Source: Chlorophyllum brunneum
Lineage: Eukaryota > Basidiomycota > Agaricomycetes > Agaricales > Agaricaceae
DNA: 64,000 nt
Assembly: GCA_963576785.1 (NCBI GenBank)
Contig: OY756148.1
Location: forward strand, 2,156,217 to 2,220,216
Reading direction: 5' to 3'
Shown piece by piece: positions 31,226 through 43,048 of the stretch (position 1 is the stretch's first letter; the number at the start of each line of letters is the position of its first letter). The notes under the pieces were generated by a model that was given only the letters and a program-made list of their open reading frames with translations, was not told the origin of the DNA and did no database searches. A program made the position numbers and the translations under genes.

Positions 31226-31282
31226 ACTACAAGAGGGAATAACGCGGGAGCTTTTGTTTTTTTATGTTCGGTTGGGCACGTC

Positions 31283-33229
31283 ATGAGAACTCAAGCTCCA
31301 CCGTTAGCGTTATCGTTCTTGGTCAATATCCTTACGACTCTGGGCCGGACTGCGGATGACGTTGGGTTTTATCATCTTGTGTCGAAGGCGGATGATTTAT
31401 GTGTTGGTGTGAATGGTCCTGCGCCATCTATTGCTGGTTGGATTGGATTGGAAGGAGATAGTGATGCAAAACCGAAGAGATCGTTTTTTTGGTACGTTGC
31501 CCTTGCTGTTCACATGTGTGTCTTTGAAAGATTGAGTCAACTTGGTGCGATGGCATTTGATTCGATAGGTTATTTGAAGCTGAAGAGGATCCGGAAAACG
31601 CGCCCCTTGTGTGAGTGCTTTTGTGGTTCGGTTTGAGATGAGATTGAATGAGGTGTTGCAGTTTGAGCATGGGAGGAGGACCTGGATCGTCTGGAATGAT
31701 GAATGCGTTACTCTACGAGGCTCCGTGTGTTCTTGGTATAAATGGAACAACAACACCGAATAGGGATAGGTGGACGGAGAAATTTAATTTATTGGCGTTG
31801 GATCATGTAAGGACTTTCATTTGTTCCTACATTAACGAGATTGAAGCGTTCAAGCCAATCGGCGTGGGTTACTCGTATGGAACGAGAGTGAATAATAGTC
31901 AGGATGCCGCGGAGGATGTGTATGATTTTCTTCAGAAAATTTTCAAGTTGTATCCGAACCTGGCAAAGTAGGGTGCATCATGTTTCGAGTCCTCGGTTCG
32001 AGTACTGACAACCTTTGGTCTAGTAATCAACTTGTGATGGCCGATGGATCATATGGAGGTGTATACCTCGCACACATCGGTTCTGTGATCAACAATCATA
32101 ACAACGAGTTCCGTGACCGGGGCGATCACGAGCGGATCCATATCAACCTTGAATCAATCGTCCTGCATAATCCGATTTTTGTACGTATAGTTTTATTTTC
32201 GGTTTTGGGGCATGTGATTTGGAACTGACTACATGGATAGAATGTGTTGGCGCATTATCAATGGTTTTTGCATTATCGGTGTTTTTTGCACCGGGTTCAT
32301 AACGAAACGACATGTCAGGAAATTTTGGGATACCTGGGACCATGTGTTGAGGCCATAGAGCTGGCTTTTGAACTTCCCTCCGTGGCGAATAGTGTTACCG
32401 CGCAGAATATTTGCCTCGGACAATTAAGCGCGGGTGACACACATGGTATCCTGATTGAGAATATACGTAAACGAGTGAGTATGAGGTTGTTTTCATGGAA
32501 TGCAGAGTTATCTTGACGAGGAATGAAGTGTGACAGCGATGACATATTTGTGTGTTATCCCCAGTACTTGTGGGCCAACGATTTTTTCAACGGAGCTGAG
32601 AATAAACGGATTCTGAGGGTTCCGGATGGCGTGGAGTTTGCTGGACTCGGAAATCCGGTCGGTGACGAGTTTGCTGCTGCGGGTGACATGTCAGTTGATT
32701 TGATTCTGCCGTCAGGGACCAGAATGTCACTGATGCTTGGCATGATGTCAGTGTTCAGCCGCACCATAAGCTGTATGAACCCTTGTTGAAGGATGGGATA
32801 CGCATCTTATGTGAGTTTTGATTCGTGTGGTAGAATCTCGTGAGTGACTTGGTGTTAGTTACCATCGGGGCACAAGATGCGAACTGCGCATGGCCGGGTG
32901 TTTTGTCATCGGTATGTATCTAGTCGGCGTTGATCTGTCGAGGACATGCTGATACAGACTCTAGATTAAACTTTTGAGGACACCCTACCAGCGCGAGTTT
33001 ATAAGTGCAAAGGACGTGCCCTGGCCCTCACGGAACATAACCGTGCGAAAGGTTGGGCCTGGGGGTGCGGGACATCTGACTTATGCTCTTTTGCAGGACG
33101 CGGGACACACAGTGAGTGGTAGTATAGAAGGACAGAAACTAGCTGACGGTGCGGTAGGTTGGACAAGATCAGCCGACATTGACGAAGGAAATAGTAGAAA
33201 AGTTTATTTCAAATGTCGAGTTCTTCTAG
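31283..33229 (+). CDS. Serine carboxypeptidase (peptidase family S10)
   Basis: Secreted or vacuolar exopeptidase. Eleven exons: 31283-31491, 31569-31610, 31662-31806, 31855-31967, 32024-32180, 32241-32474, 32529-32689, 32716-32810, 32859-32911, 32965-33111, 33158-33229; all phases fit, giving 475 residues, a normal S10 size. A hydrophobic leader is at residues 5-20. Oxyanion motif SMGGGPGSSG replaces the usual NGGPGCSS. Nucleophile Ser179 lies in ADGSYGG; the usual motif is GESYGG, so the residue before Ser is Gly instead of Glu. Asp392 is in GAQDANCAW and His451 in DAGHT, followed by VGQDQPTLTKEIV. The seventh intron would be only 26 nt (32690-32715). If it is not spliced, the frame is lost, so the gene's activity depends on it. 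Confidence 0.85.
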
Positions 33230-33304
33230 GGTAGCACGTGATGTGACGTCTGTGGTGAGAGGTGGCTAGATTAGCGTTGTGTTGGTAGCTGGTGGACAGT
33301 GTAC

Positions 33305-36300
33305 ATGCCTTCCCGTCGTCGTTCCTCCCGTTCTGCTCACAATCTCCTCCAACCGTCCAAGAGATCTTCTCAGTCGCCTAAGAATTCTACTCCTGCATCA
33401 GTTTCTCTCATCTTTGCGGAACCGGAACAAGGTGCTCCGCTTGCTCCAGCTACACAAGTCATAGCATCAACTCACCCCGATGCATCCTCCATCTATTCAA
33501 ACGACAATGCGTCCGTTTGTTCTCGAAGACTCACGTCGAGGCCATCCATCTCTAGCTTACGGACCTTTGGGTCTCCAGTCCAAGAGATAGACGAAACACA
33601 CGAGGCTGGGACACCGGAAACAGTCATCGAGGAAACTGCGGACCGAATGTCAGGTACGCCGCTCCACTCCGTTTTCAATCACATGGCTCAGCGATTTGGT
33701 TGTGCCAACAGCACCAGCAGAGGCCATCGTCAATGCAGAGTCAGCGGGCAGCGTGGATCTTACGCCGACACCCTGTGCTGCATCTACCAGCGGCCCGGTC
33801 CCTCCACCTCCTTCCCCCACACCTCCAACCCCTTCTCCCTCGAGAAATTCTTGGTTTAGGACATTCACGCGAGTCAAGGGCGGTACAAGTCCATCAAAGC
33901 TGAATATTGTCCACAGCTATCCAGATTCGCAGCCCAGCCAGAGCATGACTCCGCCAATAGCCATCGAGGCCATCCATGGTAATCAGTCTTCTACTTCTCT
34001 TCCAGCCCGGATTGGTAGTGTTGAAGTTGATGTTGAAGAAAAAAAGTCACCATCTCATACGCCTGGGTCTTCACCCCCAGGCCCTGTAGCATCGTTTCAG
34101 CCCCCAGTCTCGGGTTCTATCCCATCGTCTTCACCGACCTCATCTCATAACATACCCGTACAGCCAGATGACACCGTTTCACCTCCTTTGCACTTATCAA
34201 CATCGCCTCCAGCATTAACTGCATCGCCACCTCCGGTTCCGAATCACGGATCTATGACTCCACCAGTCCCTACCAACGTTCATGACTCTTTACCCTCTTC
34301 TATAGACGAAGAAGTCCCTGTCGTCGACTTATCAGGCGCGCTACCACCTACTTCATCTTTCTCCGTCTCGGCCGACAGTGAAGCCAAGCCCAGCGTGCTC
34401 GACGCAACCTCAAGTCGTTTCGCCTTCGCTATTCCCTTCCTAGGGCGCGCCAAAGTGCCTTTGGGACCCGTTCTGAAGAAGGAAGAGCAAGATAGCAAAG
34501 TCGAAGGTCTTCCCGTAACGCAAAGTCCCGAAGTCAAGGACATTGGTCGGTCTTTTCTAACGTCAGCATTCACGATAATCCAAATAATCTTATTTTTCTA
34601 TCAGATTCTTCGCTACCCCAACCTATTACGATAGAACCATTTGTAGATGCCGCTCAAGACTCGTTGCAAAATGCCATGGCTCACCCATCAGACTCACCTT
34701 CCATAACCGCTACAGAAACGGAGACGCGCCAAGACGCCGAATCTAAGCCCTCCTTGCCCCAGTTGTCCGCCCATCCCGCAGAGCCAACCTGTCAAGTTGC
34801 ACGGCTGCCCCCGTCGGACGAGTCATGGTGGTCGTATCTTGGCTGGTCTTCCGCCCCCGCCCCCTCCGTCCCTGCAGCTTCGACTTCTGCACATCTTGTC
34901 ACTTCCATGTCAAATCCTCCCTCGTCTGAGTCAGGTTTACGGCAGTCCGACTCGCGCTCTGATACAATTACCACAAACCTGAATCCTCCATTGTCCGCTA
35001 CGCCCATCGCAACTACCGGAAACGGTTACTCTAGCATTTCACCGACAACACATTCAACACCGAGTAAAGCCCCCGCAGCTTTCCAGAATGTAGACAGCCA
35101 CGCGAACGAAACCAGGGAAGAGACGGCCGCGAAGCCGACCAACGCAAGTGGCAACGACGTCTCTAATGCCACCGAGAGCAAGACGCTCCCGCGGTCCCTA
35201 GACGTACAGGAGCGTAATTCAGAAGTACAGCAACGAGAATCGGCGGAGGAACCGAGCGCGGCGAGGTCCTTGCCCCACGTAGCTCCTGCTACGAGTTGGC
35301 TTAGCCCCTGGTCCTGGTATCCCCCTTTTAATCCTCAAGTAACCGCGAGTACTAGTGACACCGGAAACAGTGAAAGAGTAGCAATGAATATGGCCGGTTG
35401 CCCTGACCCTGCAGGGTCATTGAGCGAGCGGGAATCCGAATTGTGTGATAACCATACATGTTCGAGTGCCGATCCGGGGAAACGAACTGGAACGGGGCCT
35501 GATGGTGAAACTCAGGCTCTATGTGAGGGTGTGCGGAAAAGTTTGGAAGAGTCAAATAGCGAAAAGGGGAATGCCGGTAATCATGACACGAACGTAGATA
35601 CGGAGGTAACGGTGTCGTCCGACCAGGTCGCGAATCCAATCGAACGGAGTATCACCGCATATCGGTCGGGTTGGGCGTCATTTTTCAGTTCGAGGAGACT
35701 CATTGTCAAGAGGCTCGGATATAGTGGTTCGACTGTTCCCGGGGATGTGGAGGACGTGAGTCGTGATGAGAATGGGATGGAAGTCATGGAAGTGGATTTT
35801 GATGAGGATGCGACGAGTGCGGAGGTGAACGAGAGCAAGGATCAGAACCAGAAGTTGGTTACAGATGGTAATAGAAAGTTGAAGGGGACAGACAATGCAG
35901 CCGAGAGCGGAATGGCGGTGAAGGTCGCTGTTGGGAGCTCCACTACTACGGGCGGTACGAAGACTAGTCGAGATGGAGTTGACAAATCATTACAACGATC
36001 GCAACCTACTGCAGCTCCTCTTACCACATCCGAGGATATCAAGCAAGAAACTGTTCAATCTAATCTTTCCGATGTCAAGAAAGGAAAGTCGACTCCTTGT
36101 TCGAAATCTGGTTCCGGTTCGACGACACCTATTCCAAGAGCTTCAACCCCGACGGCACAGGGAGTCCCTGATCCCTCAGTCCCATCAGCACCCACTCCTC
36201 TGGCTGGAGGGCCTCGCGGTGGCAAGCGCACTGCCTCCCCTGTGCCTCCATCAAAGAAGGGTCCTCCACCCCCGAACCTCGTTTTACCAACCTGGGAGGA

Positions 36301-38562
36301 TACTTTCCATGTGCCACCTCGGAGTGTGATTCCGCCTTCGCCAACAAAAGGCGATGATCGAAGTGGTAGTGGAAGATTATTAGGGAAGGCGTTGGGACTT
36401 GTTAGTGGTGTGCTATTTTCGAAGGACAGCACAGCTACACACTCGGGCACGGGCAACGAGGCTAAGCTGGGCAGTGGCGCAGGTGGTGAATATCACAATG
36501 ATGATGAAAATATTACCGCGTCGGAGAAGGAACGACGGGAAAGGATGCAATCTTTTGGAAAAGATTTGCCTCGTGCTTGGGATATCGTCAGAAGGAGTAA
36601 TTTTGGTGCAGTGACTCATGGATCCGGGAGTTCGTCTCTACCGTCGAAAGCTCCAATTCAGACAGCCAGGTACACTGTCGGGCGGCTTTTATCAATGAGT
36701 AAGGATAAAGACAAAGATGGAGTTCTCGGCTCTAGTGAACAAGCGCATGTACATGACATACTTCGTGGTTGTCGGCGTGTGGTTGTCATTGGCGTACATG
36801 GATGGTTCCCCGGTGAGTGGCTCCGATATTGAGTGTTGTGCCTTGTGCCCTAATTTAGGTCTCCGAACCAAGGTGCTGTCGTTCGAACGGTCTTGGGCGA
36901 GGTGTGTAAAGACATGACCTGATCACTATTTTGGGTTACTGCTGGTGCTAATAGTTTTTGGCTTGCTCGTTGCACAGCCGACGGGAACAAGTGGCAAATT
37001 TGCGAACATGATGGTCCAGGCGTTGGACAACTTTCAGCGGGACTACAATGTATCTTTAGAAAAGATTACCCGAATTCCGCTGGAAGGGGAAGGGACTATC
37101 GAACGTCGTGTCGAGAAGTGGGTTAATCCAATTCCAAAATTAATTTTTTATCCGATGTGCTGTACTCAATGGTAAACCCGCCAGGTTGTACAACAATCTG
37201 ACTACGAATCAAGAGTGGATGGATGATCTCCACAGCGCCGATGCGATTTTCGTAGCCACGCATTCACAAGGCTCAATAGTGTCGACGCATCTCTTGAACC
37301 GCCTCATCCGAGATCGACACATCCGTACATCAAAAAATAGCTCAGTTGTTAGTCCCGCAGCATCGTTTTCTTCTGCGGCTGGGGCGCCCGTCGTTCCTGT
37401 GCCGAAGTCACAACGGGTGTGCTGTCTCGCTCTTTGTGGAATTCATCTCGGTCCATTACGCTATCTGAGTAGTAGTACGTTCTTCCAGCCTTACATCCAG
37501 GTATGTGGCTACTGATCGTGATGGTGATCTACATGATTGGATACTGATGATCAATTGTCGTCTTTTCTTGGGTCTTCAGTACTTTGAATCTGGTGCTGCC
37601 CGCGAACTTTTTGAGTTTCAGGTCAGTGCGCAGTGCGTTCTATGTTGGGATTTCTCCGACGGTGTAATAGAATACTGGAAGCACCCTGTCCAAGTCATAT
37701 GTCAATGCCCTCCGTCATGTTCTGGACAACGACGTAGGTCGTTCTTCCACTGAGGCGAGGCACAAACTCACCTCTATCTTACATTTGTAGGTCAAGATGG
37801 TTTATGTCGCGTCACTAAACGATCAAGTAGTGCCAATTTATTCTGGGTTGTTCACTGCTGTTTCACATCCGTTGATTTTACGGGCTCTCTATATCGACGG
37901 TGATGCATATCAGTATGTCTTTTTTTATCACAGATTTAAGGGGATGGACCGGATCTAATTCTATGTCATACATGCAAGTTCGTCTGACTTCTTATCAAAC
38001 TTATTGGTCCTCCTACTTCGGATTCTCAACTCGGGGATCAGCGATAGCGGTTTAGTCGCACACCTATCAGAAGCCACGGCAGGCTCCTTAAGCGGTGTTG
38101 GACATTCAACAGCTTACGAAGAAGTTGCTACATATTCGTATGTTACTATTTCCACCCTCACTTCAATGATTGCCTGATGATGTCGGCAATACCTTCATCA
38201 TTGTCAGACTGGCTGTCAAATATCTCTTCTTGACGAATGATGGGCTTGCGGATCACTCAGAGGCATCTTTAGAGTCATTCAACGCTAACCATGAACAAAA
38301 CGACTATGAGGTGCGTGGTGTTACCTTCTAAGTTACCGTCAGTCCATCGTCTCATCAATGATAGATACCTTGGGCGCTACGAGATGTCATCGCGAATGAG
38401 CATGTCGCACACTTCTTTGCGCAGGAAATCGTTCAGCTGCGTGATGCATTTAGAGACTGGTACCCCAAGACGACGATTTTGAGAGATCTCAAACGCAAGC
38501 TACAGCCGATCCAGCGACTACCCCAAACGTTTTCATCTCGGGCTTCCACCAGCAAACTGTAA
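33305..38562 (+). CDS. YML020W-like alpha/beta-hydrolase with long disordered N-terminus
   Basis: Large lipase-like protein related to yeast YML020W, whose function is not known. Twelve exons: 33305-33653, 33712-34545, 34605-36812, 36873-36901, 36978-37117, 37185-37500, 37580-37621, 37671-37733, 37791-37912, 37979-38137, 38208-38310, 38365-38562; all junctions keep frame, total 1520 residues. Residues 1 to about 1100 are low complexity, rich in Ser/Pro/Thr, with a conserved ESWWSYLGWSS and a second TSWLSPWSWYPPF aromatic patch. The hydrolase part starts at VVVIGVHGWFPG (~1118), then EPTGTSGKFANMM, DAIFVATHSQGS with the probable nucleophile Ser1214, VYVASLNDQVVPIYSGLF with a likely catalytic Asp, and DGLADHSE. 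The donor/acceptor at 36813-36872 was set by keeping GAVVRTVLGE in frame. Start: first ATG, MPSRRRSS, 75 bp after the upstream gene's stop. Confidence 0.88.
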
Positions 38563-38847
38563 GTCCAGGTGGTCCTGCGGACTGGCCTAATGGAGCTTTC
38601 AATTTCGAGTTAATTGGTCGTTGTCATTCATTAATATAAGCCTTAATTAATTTCATAGTTCGAATTTCCCATCCGTAATCATTCATCCTATCATAGACAA
38701 CGCGTGATGTGAAGCATAACATTGTATAATTACTCCCAAAACGATAGCCAGCCGCCTGTTACGATACGAAAGATACATTCCACACAAATGGTACAAACGA
38801 AGACATCGCCTACAAGAAGTATGAATTTAATACAAAGCACGAGACGT
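38563..38847. other. Convergent 3' region
   Basis: AT-rich spacer between the hydrolase gene (plus) and aldo/keto reductase gene (minus). No gene. Confidence 0.6.
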
Positions 38848-40435
38848 TCATGCCCGATACTCAGCCCCACAGTCCCCGATGTTGGTAATCATCCTCCTAC
38901 TATTGGAACGTGCTATAACGTCCTCGATATCCGCGCGGTCTTGCGGAGTCAGTCGGAAGTTGAAAACTTTTGCGTTATCGGCAAAGTGCTCTGTAATTCC
39001 GAGCCGCGCGCCTGGACAGGTTCGGTTTGACGTCAGCTTATGGAGTGCTCCTTTAGCGAAAACAAGAGAAGCATGCGTACCAATGAGTACGCCACCCACA
39101 AATGGATGGTCGAGAACCCAGCGCGTAGCAATATTGGCTATGCTCAAACCTTCGTGTCGGTCACCAATCATGCGCAAGATACGCAGCAGTGATTGGAAGA
39201 GCTCCCAGGATCCCCAAGATATCAAGATCACATCGAGATACTGAGAAACGGAGTTGAGAACAGTGGGCGGTTGGGAATCAGATCATCAGGTGGACGCCTC
39301 ACCTTGCGCTGAGAGGGGGTTAACGCATTGTCCTCGCCATAGGGGTCAGGAAGAGGTTTCCCAAGCCATTTATCTGTCAGGAAGTTACCGCACTGGGAGC
39401 CGGAGGGTTAGTTTGCAACAGGGTGAATGAAAGTCAGGGACGGGATCTACCAGGGTGCCATAAGTGAGAAGTCGGACGCCGTGCTTCATACACACGTCGC
39501 CCATTCCATGGAGTGGACGTGTGTCAACGATCGAAAACTGTTGTGAACAATCAGTCGCGTAGCCATGGTTGGAGCTGGCGGAATTTGAATTTTCTGACCT
39601 GAACCTGATTGGAGACAATGGCGCCTGGCCCTAGTTGAGTGCAAATTTCGTCTGTTCGTCTCGTGTCAAAGTTGCAAAGGCCAATGTTCGCGATATAACC
39701 TTCTGATTGGAGGATTTGGAGATGGTACAGGGCATCGAGATAACCCTTGTCGTTGTAGTCTTGCCAGTGGAACTGTCATGGTCGGCGTCAGCGCTGGCGT
39801 GGAACTGTGTGAATGTCGGAGTTTGCATACCTGAAGGAGATCAATCCGAGTTGTTTGTAGATCTCTTAGCCGAGCCTTCACAGCTTCCAACACGACCTCG
39901 CGTGTTGGAACACATCTATGGAAGACACACCACTTGGTGGCGACAAACATTTTACCAGGATCTTGGAGTTCACGACAAAATTGTCCCTAATCTCATCAAT
40001 GCCAGAATAGCATGAATACGCGGAGCCGACCTACAACAATGTTTTCCGCTGAACCATAGTGATCGGCTGTGGTAGAAGGGAGCAACGCGAGTGAGCTCGC
40101 GTGATACCGTTACTCAACGTAAGGCGTACCCTTCATTTGAGTCAGAAAAGACGCCCAACGGCAATTGTGAGCGGGATATGTCAAAAAGAAGGTGTCCATG
40201 CCTCACCATGTCTAGCAAGAACGCGTTAGCTCCGGATTGATGAATAAATGAGAAAAAAATGGGCACCAAAGAAGTAGTAACCGCTGTCGACAAGTCTTCT
40301 CATGCTCTTCTTGATGTCTTCAAGGTCGGCGGAACCCCATGCTGAGGAGGAGAGTTGCCAAAGTCCTGTCCATATGCGTGGTACACGGACTTGTCCCAAT
40401 CGAGAGAATTCGCTAGGAGCAGGAATAGAAGACAT
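38848..40435 (-). CDS. Aldo/keto reductase
   Basis: NADPH-dependent oxidoreductase of the AKR superfamily, cytosolic. On the minus strand it starts MSSIPAPSEFSRLGQVRVPR; later exons read ADHYGSAENIV, GQFCRELQDPGKMFVATKWC, RIDLLQFHWQDYNDKGYLDA, GYIANIGLCNFDTRRTDEI and GLSIANIATRWVLDHPFVGG and end GAEYRA-stop at 38848. The catalytic tetrad is visible: Asp and Tyr (DHYG), Lys (ATKW), His (QFHW). Exon 1 ends at 40267. The join to ADHYG is odd: direct splicing gives FFADHYG, while the family needs FDMADHYG; the missing bases ACATG(G) are present near 40211 between a good acceptor (CTTGCTAG) and a GTGAGG donor, but splicing them in leaves the frame off by one base. Thus either a microexon with unusual sites or a mutation. 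Confidence 0.82.
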
Positions 40436-40746
40436 AGCTGGGAGGCTTGGGTCTGGTTGAAGGCATGTCCATTGATTTTATAGCCCCTCGGCAACTTTGG
40501 ATGACGGTGTACATAACACAATGGGCCAAACTGCCTTGCGCCTGAGCCGGAGCTCAGAGCCAGTCCGTTTGCGGCCCCAAGCTAACTGAACCACTTCTTT
40601 AATTCACCGAGAGATCCAAATCAGATCTGATGACCCTGACGCTTGATGTCCTTCGAGTCTATAAAATACCATGCCTTACCGCGCCTTCCCTCATCGCACT
40701 TTGCCTCTCTTCCACCTATTCCCCTCGCTACCTTTATAGTCTTGAC

Positions 40747-41510
40747 ATGCCTGCACCTGAATCGATCTCGCTTCCAAACCCCGCTCTCGGGCATGTGTAC
40801 GTGCAGGTTGTTGCATTACGTCCCCTGTGCTAAACCCTCACTCTAGGAACCTTATGCTCGACACCTTTATAGCGAATGCCAGCGTGGAAGAGTGAGTGTT
40901 TTCCCAGACCATGTCTAGAGCGATATATCTGAAGAAATTGTTAGCCTCCGTGCCATCACACGAAACATGCTGGCAACCAACCCCAGTTCCTTGACACAGT
41001 CCTACAAGACCTGTGCGCGCAATCGACTTCGTAGGACAGACAACACCGCGGAATTGGTTTCCGCCCCCATGTTTCAACACGGGGGGGATGACCTCCATGT
41101 ACCTACACCCTCACTCTCAGAACTCCTCTCTAGAACTCGGAAGCTCTACGGCGTTGGTTTTGGCTCGTCGAGTCTGCCTCTACTCACTGCGATCGTACGA
41201 GCGACCATCGGCATTCGGTGGCGAGAGCGAGGGGATACTGCCAACCTACTTGCCGTCATTGACAATGACATCAGCCAAGCCATACAGGTATGCTACTGCG
41301 AATGAGCTGCATTTGCAATTAAAGTGAACGATTCCATAGAGCACTAAGGAGGAGATTGCAAGCGGTCTTGTCGAGAATATTGCCGTGGTTCGGGATGCCG
41401 CCGAGAAGCTGAAGCAAGCGGTAGTGGAAAGTAGAAAGGATGTGGGGACGTGGAATGGCAAGTTCCCATTCGGAAGAGCAGATATTAGCATACACTGCTG
41501 GAAGCTATGA
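40747..41510 (+). CDS. Conserved-looking hypothetical protein (202 aa)
   Basis: Four exons, 40747-40796, 40847-40891, 40945-41287 and 41340-41510, all in frame. The protein begins MPAPESISLPNPALGHVNLM, continues LDTFIANASVEDLRAITRNM, then SLSELLSRTRKLYGVGFGSS, GIRWRERGDTANLLAVIDND and ISQAIQSTKEEIASGLVENI and ends FPFGRADISIHCWKL. Predicted helical, soluble, no signal peptide. I do not recognise a named family; the clean exon structure and charged/helical composition support a real gene. Regular spacing of Leu/Ile suggests a helical bundle. Confidence 0.65.
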
Positions 41511-43048
41511 CGTGTTTTATTATATCAGCACTTGCACGGTTTAAGTAGCTATCGGTCCTCCATTACACAACGAATTCCTAAAGTTGCCTTGTTGTGGGCG
41601 TGATACCATGAGTGCCAGCGCATGTCACTAAACAGGACATTGCGTGGTAAAACACGGAAGCACAGAAAATTCTTGGATCTGATTTAGTGATCTGCGATCC
41701 GACTGTCGATCCCCTGTTAAACATCCCCCGGTACTCGCGATCAAAGCGCTGAAATGATCTAGATTCCCTCTGCTCAGATGCTGGATCGTTCGGCGACTTA
41801 TGCAACCTGAAGCTATCAAGTCTGAAAGCTCGCAGGTTACCCAGACCGCAAAGTCGCAAGGGGTATGAATTCCCAATAAAGAATAGATCAACTCAGGGCG
41901 ACTTGGCACATGCCGAATAGAATCCCTCGCTTGATTACACCAGACCCTACCTTTCGAGAGAAAGATACATACCTGTGTGTCAGTGCTAAATGGTACCTCC
42001 CAAACCTGGGGAAAGGGGAGCGATGCTAGGCGAAATCAACGACCAAGCCAAATAGCTCATGAAGAAGTTGGTGTTTCGTTGCTGTCAGGATCAAGGCCAA
42101 CTCACGGCATTCTTCTCAGGTCCACTTGGTGTCCTCGGCTTTCAAATGGAGTCATGTTGCCCAGAATATACATTCTGTTTTGGGTGGTAGAGAGGGAGTC
42201 GCCGGTTTATCCTAGGGTTGACCCTAAGTCGCCATGGGGCTTACTTGGTCGCCGAATCGAACCAATTGAAATGACAGGCCAAGCGTTTGGCAGCTGGTGC
42301 TGAAACCTCTGACACAACGGTTACTAAGTTGAGTCACCGACTTTACGCCATAAGATGCTTGACGTTGTGTTCTTTGGGTTCGGTGTGGTTTGGACCTTTG
42401 GGAAAGGGACAGGGCCAAAGACAGAGGCGACTTTCGTCCACTCCTGAGCTTATTCGCCGGGGAAACTCCTAAGGTGGCTAGTTGATTTCTGTGCATGATG
42501 CGGTCCTGCAAGTCTCCGTCAGCATACATTGAGCTCCCTACGTACATCCTCATGGGAGATATCTGAACAAATCTGATGCACTGATGCCGACAATTCTTAC
42601 CATTGATAGGAATGTGACTCAGCCAAAAATGTTCCCCTGTCTTCCCGGCGATGGGGACCCCCAACTCAGTGCAGTGAGGGGCAATTGCGACTCACTTCAG
42701 AAGATTTTTGACTCATTATCCGGTTCCTGTCAGTCCCCCGCCCCCTCAATGCAGAGCAAGAAGTTAACGAATGGACTAATATCGTCCAGTGACTCTTCGC
42801 CACGTGGGTGCCGGCGGCTGAGGCTGCGGCAAGTATTTGGCAAGCCTTTGCGAAACATGACTAAACAATCGCATGGCAGAACGATGAGAAAAGACCGGTT
42901 ATCAACTTACCAATGCGCAGTCAGCAGCGCTTTCCCAGTAGAGGGAGAGTGTGAGAGACTCGCTTATAGATACAGTATTATTTACTCACTCCTCATCCCA
43001 CCTATTCACTGGCCGCCGCCACGTTGTAGTTCCTAGAGTCTCCAGGCT
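41511..43048. other. 1.5 kb without a recognised gene
   Basis: Minus-strand frames 41909-41628 and 42664-42224 and plus frame 42584-43036 have no recognised motifs and no exon chain. TATAGATACAG near 42966 could serve the MFS gene that starts at 43049. Confidence 0.35.

Noticed and set aside
33299..33859. Continuous frame past 33654 in the hydrolase gene
   Set aside because: After 33654 the sequence loses the Ser/Pro/Ala character; a 58-nt intron (33654-33711) leads into a long in-frame exon.
42224..42664. 146-codon minus-strand frame before the MFS gene
   Set aside because: Irregular composition, no motif and no exon continuity.
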